From Diaporthe sp. PMI_573 (Eukaryota > Ascomycota > Sordariomycetes > Diaporthales > Diaporthaceae), in NCBI GenBank assembly GCA_021399435.1, contig JAJTUP010000017.1:434001-498000 (forward strand): a DNA stretch of 64,000 bases. Direction: 5' to 3'. Position 1 is the first letter of the stretch. Every line of letters starts with the position of its first letter. Shown piece after piece: positions 54,724 through 64,000 of the stretch. Made by a program: the position numbers and the translations under genes. Under the pieces are notes generated by a model. It did no database searches. It was not told the origin of the DNA and saw only the letters and a list, made by a program, of their open reading frames with translations.

Positions 54724-57700
54724 ATGGCGTACAACGGCCATAATGATGGCTACAATAGCCATGGCATGCAGGACCTCAACCAAAACCCAGCAGGCGTTCG
54801 TACCAAGCTCCCTCTCCTAATACTGCCTCTCCCCATTCATCTGCGACCTCACATCACATCGATTCCCACACCCGCGATCCTTGCCTTAACTTGCCGTGTC
54901 CCGCCCTTGTCTTGCCTGGCCTTGCCTGCCTTTCCTTGTCCTCCTGCCTTTTTGCAGATTCCCGTCTTGCTTCTCGATCGATCCTCCTCGCCCCCACTTT
55001 TGGTCCCTGATGATCTTGAGTAACTGTTGCCGCGGTCGTCTAACATTCCTCTCGCGCCGCAGTACCACCTACCCCCTGACAACGAGCAGGACGACGAAGC
55101 ACAGCGATCCCTTCTGAGTCAAGGCTCGACCATGTACGAGCAAGATCGCCTCGGTGGCACTGCCAGCCCTCCTGCCCGCCCCGTCTCCGCTTACAGCTTG
55201 ACCGAGTCCTACGCCCCGGATGCCGGCACTACCGTGCCCGGCGCCGGCGTCGGTGGCTACAACAACGAGTACGGCGGTGCAGGTGGCTACAACGCAGAGT
55301 TCCCAACCGGAGACCCAGGCCACCCGCCCTCCGCCGTCGGCGACGAGGACAGCTGGCTCAACCGCCAGCAGGTGCCCGCGGGAGGCGGCCTGGGCAGGTC
55401 CAAGACCAGGAGGGTCAAGCTGGTCCAGGGCTCCGTCCTGAGTATCGACTACCCCGTGCCCAGTGCCATCAAGAATGCTATCCAGCCCAAGTACCGGGAC
55501 GTCGAGGGTGGCAACGAGGAGTTCACAAAGATGCGTTACACGGCCGCAACATGTGACCCCAACGACTTCACCCTCAAGAACGGTTACGACCTGCGGCCTC
55601 GCATGTACAACCGCCACACTGAGCTCTGTATCGCCATCACCTACTACAACGAGGACAAGGTCCTCCTCGCCAGAACCCTCCACGGTGTCATGCAGAACAT
55701 CCGTGATATCGTTAACCTCAAGAAGTCCACCTTCTGGAACAAGGGTGGCCCGGCCTGGCAGAAGATCGTCGTCTGCATGGTTTTCGACGGTATTGGAAAG
55801 ACAGACAAGAACGCGCTGGATGTCCTGGCCACAATTGGTATCTACCAGGACGGTGTGATCAAGAAGGACGTCAATGGCGAGCCCACGGTGGCCCACATCT
55901 TCGAGTACACCACACAACTGTCCGTCACCCCCAACCAGCAGCTCATCCGACCCCTCGACGACAGCCCTCAGACCCTGCCCCCCGTGCAGATGATCTTCTG
56001 TGTCAAGGCGCAGAACAGCAAGAAGATCAACTCCCACCGTTGGCTCTTCAACGGCTTCGGCCGCATCCTGAACCCTGAGGTCTGCATCCTGCTCGATGCC
56101 GGTACCAAGCCCAGCCCCAGGTCGCTCCTCGCCCTGTGGGAGGGTTTCTACAACGACAAGGATCTTGGCGGTGCTTGTGGTGAGATTCATGCTATGTTAG
56201 GCAAGGGCGGGAGGAAACTGCTCAACCCGCTCGTCGCCGTCCAGAACTTCGAGTACAAGATCTCCAACATCCTGGACAAGCCCCTGGAGAGTGCCTTCGG
56301 TTACGTTAGTGTGTTGCCTGGTGCCTTCTCGGCCTACCGGTTCCGAGCCATCATGGGCCGCCCCTTGGAGCAGTACTTCCACGGTGACCACACGCTGTCC
56401 AAGATCCTCGGCAAGAAGGGTATTGACGGCATGAACATTTTCAAGAAGAACATGTTCTTGGCCGAGGATCGTATCCTCTGTTTCGAGCTGGTCGCCAAGG
56501 CCGGCCAGAAGTGGCACTTGAGCTACATCAAGGCGGCCAAGGGTGAGACTGATGTTCCCGAGGGTGCCGCCGAGTTCATCTCCCAGCGTCGACGATGGCT
56601 GAACGGTTCATTCGCCGCCAGTTTGTACTCGTCGATGCACTTTGGCCGTATGTACAAGTCTGGCCACAACATCATCCGCATGTTCTTCTTCCACGTCCAG
56701 GCTCTCTACAACTTTGCCAACCTTGTCTTCTCCTGGTTTTCTCTGTCCTCGTACTGGCTCACCACCTCGGTCATTATGGATCTGGTCGGAAACCCGTCTC
56801 AGTCTAACGCGTCGACTGATGCTGTCGGCTGGCCTTTCGGAAACACCGTCACCCCATACTTCAACGCCGTCCTGAAGTACCTCTACCTTGGTTTCGTCAT
56901 CCTGCAGTTCATCCTTGCCCTGGGTAACAGGCCCAAGGGTTCCAGGTACACCTACATTGCCTCCTTCGTCGTCTTCGGCCTGGTGCAGCTCTACATCCTG
57001 TTCGACTCTGGCTACCTGGTCTACCGCGCCTTCCACGGCGGCCTCGGCCTCGACACGGACAACACCGGCGACTTCCTCAAGAGCTTGTTCGGCGGCGAGT
57101 CCACCGGAGGTGTGCTCCTGCTGGCTCTGTTCACCATCTACGGAATGTACTACCTGGCCTCGTTCATGTACCTGGACCCATGGCACATGTTCCACTCCTA
57201 CCCCTACTACCTGCTGCTCATGTCGACCTACATCAACATTCTCATGGTCTACGCATTCAACAACTGGCACGATGTTTCTTGGGGTACCAAGGGTTCCGAC
57301 AAGGCCGAGGCGCTCCCATCTGCCGTCATTGTCAAGGACGACAAGGGTGAGGGCCCCGTCATCGAGGAAGTTGAGAAGCCACAGGAGGATATCGACAGCC
57401 AGTTCGAGCAGACTGTCAGGCGTGCGCTTGCTCCTTTCAAGGAGGAGCCCGAGGACGACCAGCCCGACCTCGAGGACGGTTACAAGTCTTTCCGAACGGG
57501 TCTGGTCTCGTCTTGGCTGTTCTCCAACTGTCTTTTGGCTGTTATCATCACCTCGGACAACTTCGATGGACTGGGTATCGGCGTAAGTCACCACCAACCA
57601 ACCTGTCCCATCCGAACTGCTTGCTTGGGGCACCTAATGCTAACTGGTAAACACAGACAAACTCAACCGCACGTACCGCCTGGTTCTTCAAGGTCCTGCT

Positions 57701-57794
57701 GTACGCTACTGCCTTCCTGTCCATTATTCGTTTCATTGGTTTCTGCTGGTTCCTGGGTAAGACCGGTATCATGTGCTGCTTCGCCAGACGGTAA
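54724..57794 (+). CDS. Chitin synthase, class III-like
   Basis: Plasma-membrane glycosyltransferase of 909 residues from three exons: 54724-54795, 55063-57582, 57657-57794. Exon 1 encodes [19 protein letters not shown], an N-terminus like that of class III enzymes. The catalytic domain has [10 protein letters not shown] (UDP-GlcNAc region), [24 protein letters not shown], the E492-D-R acidic motif and the product-binding Q532-RRR-W536, followed by about seven transmembrane helices. The last exon ends in [16 protein letters not shown]. Length matches the family (about 900-920). It makes beta-1,4-GlcNAc chains for the cell wall from UDP-GlcNAc. Class is assigned from the overall block pattern, with moderate certainty. 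Very strong C/G-ending codon bias suggests high expression. Confidence 0.95.
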
Positions 57795-58869
57795 GCGCAT
57801 GTTTTACTGCGAGACTTCCAGGTCTTTTTGGTGCGGCATTTACACATTTACACGATGAGAAACGAAATCTGCTTCTCAGTCATTCTGGGTTAAAGGGTAA
57901 ATTGTTGTATAGTAAGGCAAAAACCCCCGCCAAAACAAAGAAAACATGGCCATCGCAGGCTGGCCACTGGGTCTTGTATGGGGGGACCCTGCGAGATGTC
58001 TTTCAGCTGCCTACTACATAGTGGCCTTTCCTCTCACGGTCTGGCGGTTTAGAGCAAAGGGGTGGGAGGATGGAGGCTGGGGGATCTGGAGCGTTTGTGA
58101 TTTCCAGGCTGTGGACATGGACACAAATTACATTGGTCGCGAGAAAACTGGAGCATATTGACGATGGCGTTCTACGAGAGTGCTTTTTCTTTCCCTTTGT
58201 TTCTCTACAGGCGGGACGAGGACTTTCATAGCCCAAGTGAATAATCTTGAAACTGAAGCTGTTGTGTGTGCTGTCTTGCGTGACCTGTCCTGCCTGTCTG
58301 AAAATGTGGTGTTTAATTTACATGGACTTAAAGTTTGGAAATGACGTTTCCAGGAGCTCCGAGCGAGGACTAAAGCACGGAAGTACTCTGTAGCGTGGCA
58401 CCGTGGAAGTGGACAAGTTTTTATCTTATCGGTGACCCCACCGGCCAACCTGGGAACTGTAAGCCCGACACGACTCTCGCATCCGACCCTCTCAGGCACC
58501 AACACGCTCCCGCCACCCACTGACCAGCAAACGGCCTACACTCTAGGCAGATGACTCGAAATCAGACAACTTCATACCCTACAACAACTTTGACGAACCT
58601 CTTCTCCTGACTGGGTTGAGATCCGGCACCGACAACAACCTTTGAACTCTACACCCTCGCCCCAGGTGCACACCATCTCGAACATCACAGCGACACTCTC
58701 GCGATTCCCCACGCCTCGCACGCGACACTCAACATTGACACATCCTCTCGCACACGTACCGAGCCACAACCACCTCATCCTCACCCATACACACAAAGAA
58801 AAGCACCGAAACACAGAAAAAGTTCCGGGGGGGGCGGCCACCCAAACCGACGCAGAGCGGGTTGTCAAG
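57795..58869. promoter_or_regulatory. Intergenic region between chitin synthase and UBC12
   Basis: 1.07 kb holding the 3' UTR of the chitin synthase and the promoter of UBC12. The last 200 bp before the start are AC-rich with many CACA words, typical of fungal 5' UTRs. An in-frame open stretch begins at a TTG at 58642 but contains no ATG before 58870 that improves the model. Confidence 0.5.
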
Positions 58870-59427
58870 ATGTTGAAGATATGGTCGATCAAGAAGGAGC
58901 AGCAGAAGCAGGACGCGGCAGAGGGCACCTCGGCGGGGTCCAAGAAGAAGAAGGTGACGGCCGCGCAGCTGCGCGTCCAGAAGGACCTCTCGGAGCTGTC
59001 GCTGGGCGCGACGATGAGGACGGACTTCCCGGACCCGGACGACATCCTCAGGTTCGTGCTGGTCATCGAGCCGGACGAGGGCATGTACCGCGGCGGCAAG
59101 TTCACCTTCGACTTCGACATCACCCAGAATTTTCCCCACGAGCCGCCCAAGGTCCGCTGCAGCCAGAAGATTTATCATCCGAACATCGACCTCGAGGGCA
59201 AGGTGTGCCTCAACATCCTGCGGGAGGACTGGAAGCCCGTGCTGAACCTGAACGCGGTCATCGTGGGCCTGCAGTTCTTGTTCCTCGAGCCTAATGCCAG
59301 TGACCCGCTCAACAAGGACGCCGCTGAGGACCTGCGGAGCAACCGCGAGGGGTTCAAGCGCAACGTGCGGTCTAGCATGGCTGGTGGGCCCATCCGGGGC
59401 GTCAGCTTCGACAGGGTGCTGAAGTGA
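58870..59427 (+). CDS. UBC12: NEDD8-conjugating enzyme Ubc12
   Basis: E2 enzyme of 185 residues, intronless. The N-terminus MLKIWSIKKEQQKQ is the Ubc12-specific tail that docks to the NEDD8 E1 and to Dcn1. The UBC fold shows FPHEPPKVRC, the HPN triad in YHPNIDLEGKVC and the active-site Cys113, then LREDWKPVLNLNAVIVGLQFLF, which identifies Ubc12 rather than other E2s. The Lys-rich insert SKKKKVTAAQLRVQKDL is normal. Role: passes NEDD8 to cullins, thus activating cullin-RING ligases in cytosol and nucleus. After the TGA the same frame stays open for about 38 codons and encodes a basic tail with PKKRGRK; see findings. The ATG at 58870 is preferred because family homology starts there. Confidence 0.95.
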   Translation: MLKIWSIKKEQQKQDAAEGTSAGSKKKKVTAAQLRVQKDLSELSLGATMRTDFPDPDDILRFVLVIEPDEGMYRGGKFTFDFDITQNFPHEPPKVRCSQKIYHPNIDLEGKVCLNILREDWKPVLNLNAVIVGLQFLFLEPNASDPLNKDAAEDLRSNREGFKRNVRSSMAGGPIRGVSFDRVLK

Positions 59428-60165
59428 GGGGCTGAGGCCATCCTGGCGGCTGCTGAGGCCATCCCGAAGAAGAGGGGGAGGAAGGCTGGGCTCACACCGG
59501 AGGAGGGGAATCAGGGGAGGAAGAGGGCGAGGCGTGCGCGGTAGAGGGGGCGGGCTGAGTTGTTCTCGGGCTGGCATCCTCGGAAATTGATATCTGGGGC
59601 ATCATTACGCTCTTGCACCTGACGGTATAGAACATTACACACTAAGAATGAATGAACGACATGCGTACGGGAAGGACGTGGGACGCAAGGAAGGCTTCTT
59701 CAACCAGCACATAACAGATCGGCAGAGGAGAAGGGAGCAAGCAAAAAGAGAAAACCAGAGTCGTGGGCATTACGATCACAGCGAGGCGCCGCACGGGTCT
59801 AGATGTCTTGCTTCTTCCACTTCTACAAAGGGCATGATAGACTATGAACTGAGAACGATCGGGGTAGGTGTGAGGCAAGGGCTGGAGCTTCACGAGCGAC
59901 TACCACTTACTACAATTGACATGATCATGAAGAAGAAGATATGAAGATCCGGCTGAAATCGAGAGGACATATGCTCCAAGTCTGGAAGACACTGTGTTCC
60001 GTGATTCATGATGCGTGGATGTCGCATGAGCGTCAACGGTGCATTGTGTGTAATCTAGAATTGCCGGTTCCATGTAATACTCCGAGTCTAGTCACGACCC
60101 ATCCCCCACCGGTTCCATCCAAGTCTAATGGGTTGAACGGATGCCATGCGCTTGAAATTCAGATC
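59428..60165. other. Intergenic stretch downstream of UBC12
   Basis: 738 bp. The first 115 bp continue the UBC12 frame after its stop. The rest holds presumed 3' UTRs of two convergent genes; nothing else recognised. Confidence 0.5.
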
Positions 60166-61365
60166 TCAAAATCTGAGAATTTGCCACGCAATGGCCCTGC
60201 GAGATGGACTCACGAACAGGCAACTGTTCCCCGCCGGGGTTGCGAAGACCAGATTCTTCCTCATGGCATTCCCAGAAAGTCGGAAGGCATTATCATCTGC
60301 GGCGATGTTGACTTGCACCAGATCCCACTGTTCCCTCAATGGGGTCCGACCGTCCGCAGTCTTGCAGACGCGAATGTAGGCGTAGATTTTCCTCCTTGAT
60401 ACCATTCCACCGGCTGTATGGGACCAAACTCTCCCCATTTTGCCAGTGAACGGTCGCGCCGGCCTACCATTTTGTCCCTCCCGGAAACCTAAAAGCTTCT
60501 GGAAATCGCTCTCAAGAATAACCTGAGCGCTACAGCCCGTGTCATTATATATGGTTAGTACTTGTGTATCGTCGGGCGAACCACCATCAGCGTCTGCTAA
60601 ACGGATCTGTAGATACAACTGGAAATAGAGGGCAGAGACAATTAGCTCTCTTTCGACTTCCCACTGCTATGTCTTTGTTTATACTGTTCCCGGGGGCTGG
60701 GGGACAGGGCTTACTTGATGCATGGGCCGCGAGGTACCATTAGGGCGACCTGGAAGATACATGGCATAATTCATAAACTCTGTGTCCGACTCTGGTTGCA
60801 TATCTTTGGGCTAAAGATATCGAATTCGTTAATACAGCAAGAGGAATGAAGTCGATTTACTCTATACATACCAATTCCTTTAGCTCCTTCGCATTGGGAG
60901 GCGGGACAGCAGAGATTTTCCGAGCCTGCTCGGCTGGAGTCCCGGCCGTGGACGCGGACCCAGGGTCAGAGCCAGAGCCACCTCCAGTCATTAACTCCGA
61001 GTCTGGCGGGTACTATCGTGGTATGTTTAGCACGTGGCTGCATGACTTCCGCGTGATGGACTCACTACGATGCACAGATTTGCCCTGGCATTGTAAAGAG
61101 TCCCTTTGGGCGCCGTCTTCGTGAGGAAGTTGTCCGCCTTCTCAACAATTGCTTTACCGCCGTTCGCATAGAGCAAATAAGAATCCTGAGTAGTGACCCC
61201 GTGACTTGCTATATAGCTAATACATGCTTCGAAGTTCTTGACTTTTTCGGCAAGACCCTCGGGTTGCGGCTTCTTCTGTTTCAACTCGGCCAACTCCTTC
61301 TTGAGACCTTGAAGATATACCATATCAACTTTGGTCAGCTTGCGAGGTGCTTGAGGAGCGGACAT
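60166..61365 (-). CDS. Hypothetical protein with a retropepsin-like domain
   Basis: About 329 residues from four exons on the minus strand, all in phase 0: 61365-61066, 61012-60872, 60810-60715, 60618-60166. The N-terminal part is Lys/Glu-rich and helical (YLQGLKKELAELKQKKPQ), possibly a short coiled coil. A Gly/Ser/Pro linker follows, then a C-terminal domain whose YNDTGCSAQVI resembles the DTG active-site turn of retroviral-type aspartic proteases, in single copy. No reverse transcriptase, integrase or nucleocapsid zinc knuckle is visible nearby. Similar single-domain genes are frequent as multi-copy families in plant-associated ascomycetes. It might be a domesticated or remnant Gag-Pol-like gene, or an unrelated fold with a chance DTG; I cannot decide. 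Function unknown. Confidence 0.65.
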
Positions 61366-62009
61366 CGTGATGATTACCCTTGGCTTTAGTGTTAGAATAA
61401 AGAGGTAATATGAAAGCTGTATGATATTTTCTGCAATATAGAGAAGTAGAAGTTGGTGCGATATAGTTGATACCGTTGAAGTGATGAATGAGGTTGTTTT
61501 CACCAGCTCCTTGGGGATTGTAGAACATCCCTTATATACCAGTGGCATATGCGCAGAGACATCTTCGTTCTGTTGGTTTCAATACATTTCATTCTCATGT
61601 TCCAGATATTGATAAGTGACGGCTATTTTTGTGAGGTCTCTTGAGGCCGCGAATCCTTCGACCTGACATTGCAACCCATTACCAGACCTTGAGACTTCAA
61701 TGTTGGTGATGCGTGATAGTTGGCCCAACTGGTGGAGAGCGCTGCATGTATGTTGAACCATGTGGAGATTTCAACTTGAAAACGCCAGACATTGGCCATT
61801 CGGTCACCTGCGGCTTTGGTGACCTTGGGGTTTGGCCAGACCGGTGGAGGCAAGCGCCGAGATGGGCCCGCCACAGCAAAGGTTTCTTGAGATGCTTCCG
61901 CCCCCATGATTCCTCGCCAACCCAGTGGTGCTAGCCGCCGCAACAAGACGCGCGAGGGCGGCGAGGTTCTCGAATTAGGAGGCCGAACCTTAGCCAACAC
62001 TTCTACCCA
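61366..62009. other. Intergenic stretch with weak coding signal
   Basis: 644 bp. A short minus-strand frame at 61761-61579 (60 codons, MVQHTCSALHQLGQLSRITN...) has protein-like text but no recognisable family and no supported upstream exon, so I do not call it a gene. The first 150 bp are the presumed promoter of the retropepsin-like gene. Confidence 0.4.
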
Positions 62010-62477
62010 TTAATAGATGTCCCACTCTGGTGCGCACTGGACAAATGATCAGTAATGATACCAGCAGAAAACTCAAGTTAGGTACACTGAGCTCACCAGC
62101 AAGAAGTGATCCACGTTGTTAGGTGAGCCAGGTAGCCTCATGCATTCCTCCTCGGTCAGGACTTTGACAACACCGTCCTTGACCCAGATACAGTGATCCT
62201 CTTTTGGGAATCCGTACTCGCTGACGAAGTCCCGACACAGCCGGATGCTTTCAAGCCTTCTGGGATTCGATGTCTCTTTCTGGACCATCTCGCCGAGGCC
62301 GTTCAATATGGTTTCGAACATGTCCTGTGGGACTTTGGTCGTCTGCTGGGCTGCCCTGGTGTCACTTGTGGCGGCAGCGCTGACGGCTTCAATGGGTATC
62401 GGGACGGAGCCGCCGCCCCGTCTCTGAGTCGCTCGTGGCATGGCGGCGGATTTGCACAGGCCAAGCAAGCCGCACAT
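62010..62477 (-). CDS. Small hypothetical protein
   Basis: 135 residues from two exons on the minus strand, 62477-62097 and 62036-62010; the second exon adds only CAPEWDIY before the stop. A start at 62441 (MPRATQRRG) is equally possible and would remove a short hydrophobic N-terminus. The middle has amphipathic helices (MFETILNGLGEMVQKETSN, LESIRLCRDFVSEYGF) and ends with HCIWVKDGVVKVLTEEECMRLPG. No transmembrane segment or known motif. It lies next to the retropepsin-like gene and is read in the same direction. I do not recognise the family; function unknown. Confidence 0.45.
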
Positions 62478-64000
62478 ATAATGTCAAAAGGTGCGCTGAA
62501 GACCATAAGCAACAAATCGCGTGTGCAGCAATAGGGTGGTCGTGGGTTGTAGTGTTGGAGAAGACGAGGTTAGGGAACAGTGAGACTTGTCTAACCAACC
62601 GCCTTTAGTAGGGCCGGCCTATCGGTACCTATGTAATCAGGCACCACTGGGAGCACCCACCAAATCTTTCGAACAAAGATCAGGAACATCCTCGCGATGA
62701 TCATTACCTGAGAGCCCATGTTGAAGTGATATTTGGGATCGCACATTTCATCCAGCCCTTTCCTCCTCCGAGACCATCGGCCTAGAGATTCTATGCCTGG
62801 GGGCGTACCGGAATGAGGGATACAGTCCCTCACCTACCTTCGGACACTCCCATAGTAAATCAGCCTGTGCACAGACCAAGTTGAAGACATGGTCCGTGCA
62901 CTAACAGACTCAGTATGAGGAAAAAAGACCTCATCTTCAAGGGGCTTCTTTCCAACCTGTAATTCGAATTGTACTATTAAACTATGAGAGAGCCCTGAAA
63001 GTTGATAGACAGTTCTGGTTCTAAAAATTTAAATGTTGGAAGACTTGATGTGGTTGAGGAACATATAAGTAAAGTCCCAGAGTTTGTGTGGGTGTTAGTG
63101 ATTTTGTGTGGTCCGAAGGTAGGTGAGTCTGCGGGGCTCATGTTCAAGCCGTGCCAAAAACCAGCCAAAGTACTTATAGGTAGCCGGGCCTATCTACCAC
63201 AAATACAGGACTGGCCCCGATATGTGTATGCAGCTTGCTTTCAAGAAGATACTTCTGTGAAACTAACCAGAAGATCCAATCTCAAGCATAGCAGTAATTA
63301 TCCGCACGAAGCTTGCGTCCGGCGTCCCCGCAAATCATCGCGCATCGTTGCTATGTGTTACGAGCTTTGCTCGGGTGTCCGTCACGCGGCCACAGTATCC
63401 ACGTAGTGAATCACCTGGGCAGTGCTCGACGTGTAACTTCTTATAAGATAATCTGCCATAGGACAACTCCATAAGATCAACTTCTAGATAACCTCCTGTG
63501 GGATAACCTCCTGTGGGTAACCCGTAAGGAGGTAAGTAAGCCACGGATTCCACAGTGGCAGTTGGAACTTTTGGAGTATGTGGCTGTGATACTGTAAAAT
63601 GGATGTGATAGTACAGAAATAGAGTGCTATAGGCCTTCGGTCTTGAGTAGAGTTGTCTAGGTAACTACAGTGGGCAGTGGGAGGCTAAGGTATAAACAGT
63701 CATTCTCGTGGTAGAAGTCGTCAGAAGCCAAGTTCCCAGCTTTGGAGGCAATCATGTCATGTCAGATCAATGCATCCAGGGGACAGACGAGACTAGGTGA
63801 GTAGCTAGACACGTCAGGCAGGGACTGGTGGTCGAGGTGATTCAATTCTGGGCATTCAGGCATGGGAGATGGGGCAGGCTGCTTGGAGGCGTGGGCGCAC
63901 CAAGGCATAATTGTTGGAGAGTCGAGTTTCGACGTTGCTCTGCAGTCATCCCACCAGAGTATCTCTAACCTAGGTGCGAAGTGAGGATTGAGACTGAAAC
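62478..64000. other. Right-edge stretch without supportable genes
   Basis: 1.5 kb of mixed composition. Small ORFs (for example 62591-62833 minus, 63002-63406 plus) lack family features. A 15-bp unit is repeated in tandem at 63487-63516. No RNA gene recognised. Confidence 0.45.
63487..63516. repeat. Tandem repeat, 2 x GATAACCTCCTGTGG
   Basis: Two perfect copies of a 15-bp unit followed by a partial, degenerate third (GTAACCCGTAAGGAGG). Non-coding context. Confidence 0.85.

Noticed and set aside
55069..57633. Long minus-strand ORFs (373 and 341 codons) opposite the chitin synthase
   Set aside because: They lie antisense to an unmistakable chitin synthase with strong G/C-ending codon bias, which opens shadow frames; their composition (Val/Leu/Gly/Glu-rich, no domain) is typical of such shadows.
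58729..59577. Minus-strand ORF of 282 codons across UBC12
   Set aside because: Shadow of UBC12; Leu/Pro/Arg-rich with no recognisable domain.
61579..62000. Minus-strand ORFs of 60 and 125 codons
   Set aside because: The two frames overlap, no splice pair joins them to a recognisable protein, and neither shows a known motif.
62591..62833. 80-codon minus-strand ORF with a hydrophobic segment
   Set aside because: No consistent exon model or family resemblance; too short to support.
1..64000. tRNA, rRNA and CRISPR arrays
   Set aside because: No sequence with convincing A- and B-box spacing or cloverleaf arms was found, no rRNA-like blocks, and no regularly spaced repeats of CRISPR type, which would not be expected in a fungal nucleus.

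Overview
The window looks like nuclear DNA of a filamentous ascomycete (Pezizomycotina, probably a Sordariomycete). Genes are cut by short (about 50-150 nt) GT...AG introns. It carries a Zn2Cys6 regulator, a HET-domain gene, a QRRRW chitin synthase, Opy2 and the septation protein Cdc14. All gene models were assembled by eye, by requiring splice sites, phase and family motifs to agree; no database or program was used.

Left half (1 to about 34.2 kb): a dense, apparently complete labdane-related diterpenoid biosynthetic cluster that continues past the left edge. Its core is a bifunctional class II/class I diterpene cyclase of the fungal CPS/KS type (21.1-24.4 kb) and a cluster-dedicated GGPP synthase (25.7-27.2 kb). 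Around them are seven P450s, an SDR, an HxxxD acyltransferase, a TauD-type 2-oxoglutarate/Fe(II) dioxygenase, a sugar-porter-type MFS transporter and an AflR-like Zn2Cys6 regulator. Three P450s are of the ent-kaurene-oxidase/GA14-synthase type (CYP503/CYP68-like) and four are of the isotrichodermin C-15-hydroxylase type (CYP65-like). The inferred flow is GGPP supply, cyclisation to a tri- or tetracyclic hydrocarbon, repeated oxidation by P450s and dioxygenase, redox adjustment by the SDR, acylation and export. Five pairs of genes are divergent and share promoters, and a CTCCGAG motif recurs in six cluster intergenic regions.

Border (34.2-37.9 kb): a HET-domain gene with an in-frame stop and a frameshift, then a gene-free stretch. 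Base composition and codon use change here, from AT-tolerant on the left to strongly GC-ending codons on the right.

Right half (38-60 kb): conserved core genes. In order these are a Cys-rich single-pass membrane protein, Cdc14 (SIN component), the housekeeping GGPP synthase, Opy2, a gene-free stretch of about 6.6 kb, a class III-like chitin synthase and the NEDD8-conjugating enzyme Ubc12. The last 4 kb hold a retropepsin-like hypothetical gene and a small orphan gene.

Most notable: the cluster combines gibberellin-type core enzymes with trichothecene-type P450s and acyltransferase and a TauD-type oxygenase, and I cannot match it to a cluster I know. An unnamed element of about 85 bp occurs twice (15.4 and 45.0 kb), each copy framed by its own 12-13 bp direct duplication, which suggests a small mobile sequence. 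The cluster GGPP synthase and the housekeeping GGPP synthase lie only about 16 kb apart yet differ sharply in sequence and codon use.
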